From Flavobacteria bacterium RIFCSPLOWO2_12_FULL_35_11 (GTDB taxonomy: Bacteria > Bacteroidota > Bacteroidia > Flavobacteriales > Flavobacteriaceae): DNA of 64,000 bases. A program made the position numbers and the translations under genes. This document shows, piece by piece, positions 60,244 through 64,000 of the stretch. The notes below the pieces were generated by a model, which was not told the DNA's origin, did no database searches, and saw nothing but the letters and a program-made list of their open reading frames with translations. Location of the stretch: positions 124,001 to 188,000 of the forward strand of contig MGWK01000007.1 in NCBI GenBank assembly GCA_001800975.1, given 5' to 3'. Every line of letters starts with the position of its first letter. The first letter of the stretch is position 1.

Positions 60244-61308
60244 TCACGACTCAAAAACAACGCCGCTGCTGTGATCTTTAGTTGCGCCTGTGACACTTTT
60301 TAAACAATTGTTTTTTCCTTCATCTTTTAAAAAGCCAAGCAAAGCAAAAACCAAAGCCTCTTTATAGTTAATAATGGTTTCTTCAGGAATTATCAATTGT
60401 GTTTTTGTGTACGATTGTAATCTTTCAATTAGAAAAGTATTGAAAGCGCCGCCACCGGTAACCAGCATAGTTTTTCCGGAAGCTGAATCTATTTTTTTTG
60501 AAATTTGTATGGCAATGTGCTCCACAAATGTTCTTAGAATGTCTTTTATGCTGAGGTTGTGCTTGTCAATCATTGGAAAAATTGTTTCCGCCACAAATTC
60601 GTATCCTAAAGATTTTGGTTTGACATCATTATAAAAGGCCAAAGAATTTAGTGCAGACAACAGATTTTTTTCAATGTTTCCTTCGGAAGCAATTTTGCCT
60701 TTGTCATCATATTCCATATTTAAAGAAGCAACATAATGATTCAATACAATATTTACCGGACAAATATCAAAAGCAATTCGTTGCTGATTTTTATTGAACG
60801 AAATATTTGAAAATCCGCCCAAATTTAAGCAATAATCGTATTCAGAAAATAACAACTCATCGCCAATAGGCACCAACGGCGCTCCTTGTCCGCCCAAAGC
60901 TACATCCTGAACCCTAAAATCGCAAATGGTTTTTATGCCGGTAATTGAAGTGATATATGGGCCATTTCCAATTTGGAAAGTGTACTTTTTTTCCGGATTG
61001 TGAAAAATGGTATGTCCGTGAGAAGCGATAAAATCAAGTTTTTCAATCCTGTTTTCTTCGATGAAATTTAAGAGGGTTTTTCCTAAATTTATGCCATAAT
61101 CGGCATCTAATTTCACCAATTTTTCACCCGATAAATGAAAACCTTCTTTTAGCGTCGATTTCCATTCATTGCTATAGGAAATAGTTTCCGCCTTTAATAT
61201 TTCGAAGCTATAGTTTTCCGCAGCATTTATTTTCACGTAAACAATATCAATGCCGTCCAATGAAGTTCCGCTCATTACACCAATAATATATTTAGTGGAG
61301 ATTTTCAT
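60244..61308 (-). CDS. anmK: anhydro-N-acetylmuramic acid kinase
   Basis: Cleaves and phosphorylates 1,6-anhydro-MurNAc to MurNAc-6-phosphate. 354 residues, slightly short of E. coli AnmK. ATP-binding GVMSGTSLDGIDIVYV (about 10-25), catalytic region NLGGFSNIS (about 156-164) and LVTGGGAFN (about 279-287) are present. It follows murQ by 1 bp, so the two consecutive steps are adjacent and coupled. Confidence 0.96.
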   Translation of the reverse strand: MKISTKYIIGVMSGTSLDGIDIVYVKINAAENYSFEILKAETISYSNEWKSTLKEGFHLSGEKLVKLDADYGINLGKTLLNFIEENRIEKLDFIASHGHTIFHNPEKKYTFQIGNGPYITSITGIKTICDFRVQDVALGGQGAPLVPIGDELLFSEYDYCLNLGGFSNISFNKNQQRIAFDICPVNIVLNHYVASLNMEYDDKGKIASEGNIEKNLLSALNSLAFYNDVKPKSLGYEFVAETIFPMIDKHNLSIKDILRTFVEHIAIQISKKIDSASGKTMLVTGGGAFNTFLIERLQSYTKTQLIIPEETIINYKEALVFALLGFLKDEGKNNCLKSVTGATKDHSSGVVFES

Positions 61309-61309
61309 T

Positions 61310-62131
61310 TTAAATAATTTTATTTTTATAAAGGTCTAGAACTTTTTTTACGCTTTTGTGTTTTTCTAAAAGGGTCTTGGCTAATTCTTCCGTAATTTGC
61401 AATTCTTCCACCAGCATTTCAACGCCTCTATTTACCAATTTTATATTAGACAATTGCATGTTTACCATTTTATTATCTATTACCCGCCCTAATTTAATCA
61501 TTACAGCGGTTGAAATCATGTTTAATGCCAGTTTTTGGGCGGTTCCAGCTTTCATTCTGGTACTTCCTGTAACAAATTCGGGACCTACAATTAGTTCAAT
61601 GGGATAATCGGCGACTAATGAAACTGGACTTTTTTCATTACAAACAATACATCCTGTAACAATATTGTGTTGTTTTGCTTTCTCAAGCCCTCCAATAACA
61701 TAAGGAGTAGTTCCGGAAGCCGCAATGCCAACTAAAACATCTTTATTTGTAATGTTATATTTTGATAAATCTTCCCAAGCAAGGTTCATATCATCTTCTG
61801 CATTTTCAATGGCTTTTCTAAGCGCTGAGTCTCCTCCGGCAATTAAACCGATTATCCAATTGTCTGAAACGCCGAAAGTTGGTGGGCATTCTGATGCGTC
61901 AAGAACACCTAATCTTCCGCTAGTTCCTGCGCCAATATAAAATAATCTTCCGCCTACACTCATTTTATTGTAAATAACATCTACTAATTTTTGAATTGAG
62001 GGTATGGCTTTTTCTAGCGTAAAAGGAACAGTTTTGTCTTCAGCATTCATATTTGAGAGCAACTCAAATGTGTCCATTTTTTCGAGATTGTTATAGTTCG
62101 AAGTTTGCTCGGTTGTTGGTTTAGTATTCAT
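61310..62131 (-). CDS. murQ: N-acetylmuramic acid 6-phosphate etherase
   Basis: Splits MurNAc-6-P into GlcNAc-6-P and D-lactate. 273 residues with one SIS domain. Signatures: TEQTSNYNNLEKM (7-19), YIGAGTSGRLGVLDASECPPTFG (split GAGTSGRLGVLDASECPPTF, about 66-85; catalytic Glu within ASECPPT), and GPEFVTGSTRMKAGTAQK (about 188-205). Its start overlaps the symporter gene end by 11 bp. Confidence 0.97.
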   Translation of the reverse strand: MNTKPTTEQTSNYNNLEKMDTFELLSNMNAEDKTVPFTLEKAIPSIQKLVDVIYNKMSVGGRLFYIGAGTSGRLGVLDASECPPTFGVSDNWIIGLIAGGDSALRKAIENAEDDMNLAWEDLSKYNITNKDVLVGIAASGTTPYVIGGLEKAKQHNIVTGCIVCNEKSPVSLVADYPIELIVGPEFVTGSTRMKAGTAQKLALNMISTAVMIKLGRVIDNKMVNMQLSNIKLVNRGVEMLVEELQITEELAKTLLEKHKSVKKVLDLYKNKII

Positions 62132-63578
62132 TTTTATTTTTTACAAGAATTAAACTTAAAATTGTTAACAGTGCATTTACCAATATATTCATAAAACCTA
62201 AATCAAATGAAAATTTTGTGATGGAAATATAATTTAAGTAATAGGTTAGTAGTGGCATTATAATACAGATATAAGGAACGGCCAAGTCATTTACTTTTCT
62301 TTTTGAAAAAATTCCGAATAAAAAGAGCCCTAATAAAGGTCCATAAGTATAACCGGCTATTTTAAAGATAGTTGAAATTACATCACCCTTACTTTCTGAA
62401 AATAACATTATTATTAAAAATATTACTGAAGAAAAACCTAAAAATACAATGTTTTTCATTCGTTTTTTTTCTTTTGAAGTTTTATGTTGAATATTTAAAA
62501 AATCATGGGTAAAAGAAGTAGTTAATGCTGTTAAGGCTGAATCTGCGCTTGAAAATGAAGCGGCAATTATTCCTAATATAAAACTTATGCTTGCAATTGT
62601 GCCAAAATGATTTAAAGATAGCATTGGAAATAAAGCATCGGTATTAATAAATTTACCGTTTTCAACTTCTAATTGAATGCCAAATTTTTCAGCATATAAA
62701 TATAGCATTACGCCCAATCCTAAAAATAAAAATTGAGCAACAGCTAAAAATAAACTAAAAGTGAGTATATTGTTTTGGGCTTCTTTTTTGTTTTTGCACG
62801 TAAGTGTTTTTTGCATCATATTTTGATCCAATCCTATCATTGCAACGGCAATTAAAATTCCCGAAATAAATTGTTTAAAAAAGTTGCTTCCTGAGTTAAA
62901 ATCCCAATCAAAAACTTTAAAATATTCGTGTTTAGTAACTGATGAAACTGTTTCTGAAATACTTAAATTTAAGGAGTCTTTTATCATATAAATAGATACA
63001 ACTGCCGCCATTAATAAAAATAATGTTTGTAGGGCATCTGTCCAAACGATGGTTTTAATGCCAGATTTATGAGTGTATAACCATATGAGTATCAAAATAA
63101 TGACCACAGTTAAAAAGAATGGTACATGAAAAGCGTCAAAAACCGCATAATGTATGATTTTTGCAGCAAGCAATAATCTAAGGGCGGCGCCAAATGATTG
63201 GGAGATTAAAAAAAATAGGGATCCAGTTTTATAGGTTTTAGTTCCAAATCTTGTTTCCAGATAGGTATATATTGAAACCAATTTTAAATCATAGTAGATT
63301 GGAATAAGGACATATGTTATAAAAAGGTATCCAACTATGTTTCCAAAAACAAACTGTAAGTAATACAGATAATTGGTGCCAACCATTCCCGGAATTGACA
63401 CAAAAGTAACACCGGAGATTACAGCACCAATCATTCCAAAAGCAACTATTTGCCAGGGTGATTTTCTGTCCCCCGTATAAAAGGAATCATCAGTTGTGTT
63501 TTTTGAGGTAAAGTGGGATATTAACATTAAAAGTCCAAAGTAAGCGGCGATTATTGTTAAAATTAATAATGGATTCAT
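62121..63578 (-). CDS. sodium:solute symporter family transporter
   Basis: 485 residues with about 13 membrane segments, SSS family: the N-terminal DDSFYTGDRKSPWQIVAFGMIGAVISGVTFVSIPG (split YTGDRKSPW, GAVISGVTFVSIPG) and the central GLDQNMMQKTLTCKNKKEA (about 262-280) are typical of this family. First gene of the recycling operon and overlapping murQ by 11 bp, so the probable cargo is a murein sugar (MurNAc or anhydro-MurNAc) or a related amino sugar; this rests on context only. The organism therefore seems not to use AmpG at this locus. Confidence 0.88.
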   Translation of the reverse strand: MNPLLILTIIAAYFGLLMLISHFTSKNTTDDSFYTGDRKSPWQIVAFGMIGAVISGVTFVSIPGMVGTNYLYYLQFVFGNIVGYLFITYVLIPIYYDLKLVSIYTYLETRFGTKTYKTGSLFFLISQSFGAALRLLLAAKIIHYAVFDAFHVPFFLTVVIILILIWLYTHKSGIKTIVWTDALQTLFLLMAAVVSIYMIKDSLNLSISETVSSVTKHEYFKVFDWDFNSGSNFFKQFISGILIAVAMIGLDQNMMQKTLTCKNKKEAQNNILTFSLFLAVAQFLFLGLGVMLYLYAEKFGIQLEVENGKFINTDALFPMLSLNHFGTIASISFILGIIAASFSSADSALTALTTSFTHDFLNIQHKTSKEKKRMKNIVFLGFSSVIFLIIMLFSESKGDVISTIFKIAGYTYGPLLGLFLFGIFSKRKVNDLAVPYICIIMPLLTYYLNYISITKFSFDLGFMNILVNALLTILSLILVKNKNEY

Positions 63579-63754
63579 TATGAGTTTAAATTATTAATTG
63601 ATTATTAAAAATTATAATTTATTAATGAGAATATAATTTTTTATTTCCATTTATTTGGTTAAAACAAAATTCAATTAATTGGCATTGTCAATTTTTCGAA
63701 TAAATTTAATCGATGTCCAAAAGATCTTTTCATCGGTAACTCCTTTAAAAAATT

Positions 63755-63840
63755 CAAATCTAAAGTATTTTTTTGAGTTAATTAAATAAATTGTTTAATA
63801 ATTGCAAATTTATGCATTTAAAAACGCAAATAACTGCAAA
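63755..63840 (-). promoter_or_regulatory. possible promoter and operator of the recycling operon
   Basis: Two -7-like boxes on the minus strand, TAGATTTG (63755-63762) and TAAATTTG (63805-63812), lie in the gap between the DeoR-type gene and the symporter gene. Upstream of the second, TATTTGCAGTTATTTGCG (about 63823-63842) is a direct repeat of TATTTGC, a plausible operator. No -33 element is clear. The leader to the symporter would be about 170-220 nt. Confidence 0.35.
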
Positions 63841-63860
63841 TACAAATATTTTATTTGTGG

Positions 63861-64000
63861 CTATAGGATTTTAACGCCCTTTTCCTTGAAGTCTTCAAAT
63901 ATTATATCGTTTGGATCTGCATCTGTAACTATAATATCTATTTTTTGAATTGGGGCAACAGTATACCTTTTTATTTCATTAACTTTGTTTTGGGTGCAAA
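63861..64000 (-). CDS. DeoR/GlpR-family transcriptional regulator, C-terminal part only
   Basis: 46 residues to the window edge, ending IDIIVTDADPNDIIFEDF then KEKGVKIL and TAG at 63861-63863. The pattern V-D-I-I-(I/V)-T-D followed by a final G-V-x-I-L is the end of the DeoR effector domain (sugar-phosphate-sensing). Gene and helix-turn-helix lie beyond the window. Same strand, immediately upstream of the murein-recycling operon, so it probably responds to an amino-sugar phosphate such as MurNAc-6-P or GlcNAc-6-P. Confidence 0.7.
   Translation of the reverse strand, partial: CTQNKVNEIKRYTVAPIQKIDIIVTDADPNDIIFEDFKEKGVKIL

Overview
The window is AT-rich chromosomal DNA from a member of the Bacteroidota, most likely a marine or aquatic Flavobacteriaceae. 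The evidence is promoters of the Bacteroidota type (TAnnTTTG -7 boxes), absence of Shine-Dalgarno sequences, a trpEGDCFBA operon behind a Trp-rich leader peptide, TonB-receptor-like barrels, GIN-domain (DUF2807) and PepSY-like exported proteins, and a GH3/beta-lactamase fusion typical of this phylum. The genus cannot be fixed from the sequence alone.

Layout. 1-3.7 kb: methylmalonyl-CoA mutase (large subunit cut by the window edge, small subunit complete), a DivIC/FtsB-like protein and uridine kinase. 3.7-4.5 kb: two tRNA-Thr genes, each with a duplicated 3' stub, and a dispersed repeat. 4.6-28.9 kb: a stress or low-oxygen island (below). 29-33.6 kb: tRNA-Pro, a one-cysteine thioredoxin-like protein, thioredoxin reductase, an AspT/YidE-type transporter, a DUF2807 protein. 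33.6-40.2 kb: trp operon with a transcription attenuator. 40.2-53.3 kb: CDGSH protein, UDG-like protein, FUSC membrane protein, amidohydrolase, M28 peptidase, an outer-membrane barrel plus a large TPR protein, an FtsE-like ATPase, a YgjV-like protein and two copies of a probable small RNA. 53.3-64 kb: a six-gene minus-strand peptidoglycan-recycling operon (symporter, MurQ, AnmK, FAD/Fe-S dehydrogenase, dipeptide epimerase, NagZ/beta-lactamase fusion) below the end of a DeoR-type regulator.

The main discovery is the island. Reading every promoter region between 4.6 and 28.9 kb shows 13 copies of one composite promoter: a Crp/Fnr-type palindrome (oriented consensus TTGATATATATCAT, core TGAT-N4-ATCA) followed, always after exactly 23 bp, by a -7 element (TAAnTTTA or TAnnTTTG). 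The palindrome centre is 33 bp from the -7 centre, the geometry of a class II activator bound near -41.5. I found no copy in the rest of the window. The targets are two coiled-coil paralogues; a WG-repeat/DUF2267/hydrolase/phosphoribosyltransferase operon; HPF plus a class II ribonucleotide reductase; a tandem Usp protein; a CDP-alcohol phosphatidyltransferase operon; a lipoprotein-patatin operon; the mlaEFD lipid transporter; a divergent sigma factor; a BON protein; a LOG-family protein; a PepSY-like protein; and a six-unit tandem array of structured, apparently non-coding RNA.

In the middle sits a two-gene operon: a histidine kinase whose PAS domain aligns with the haem PAS of FixL (His present, distal Arg absent), and a response regulator fused to a cyclic-nucleotide-fold domain and a Crp/Fnr helix-turn-helix. 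This looks like a FixL/FixJ/FixK pathway compressed into two proteins. It controls a dormancy set that parallels the mycobacterial DosR regulon (Usp, NrdZ, phosphoribosyltransferase/hydrolase, ribosome hibernation).
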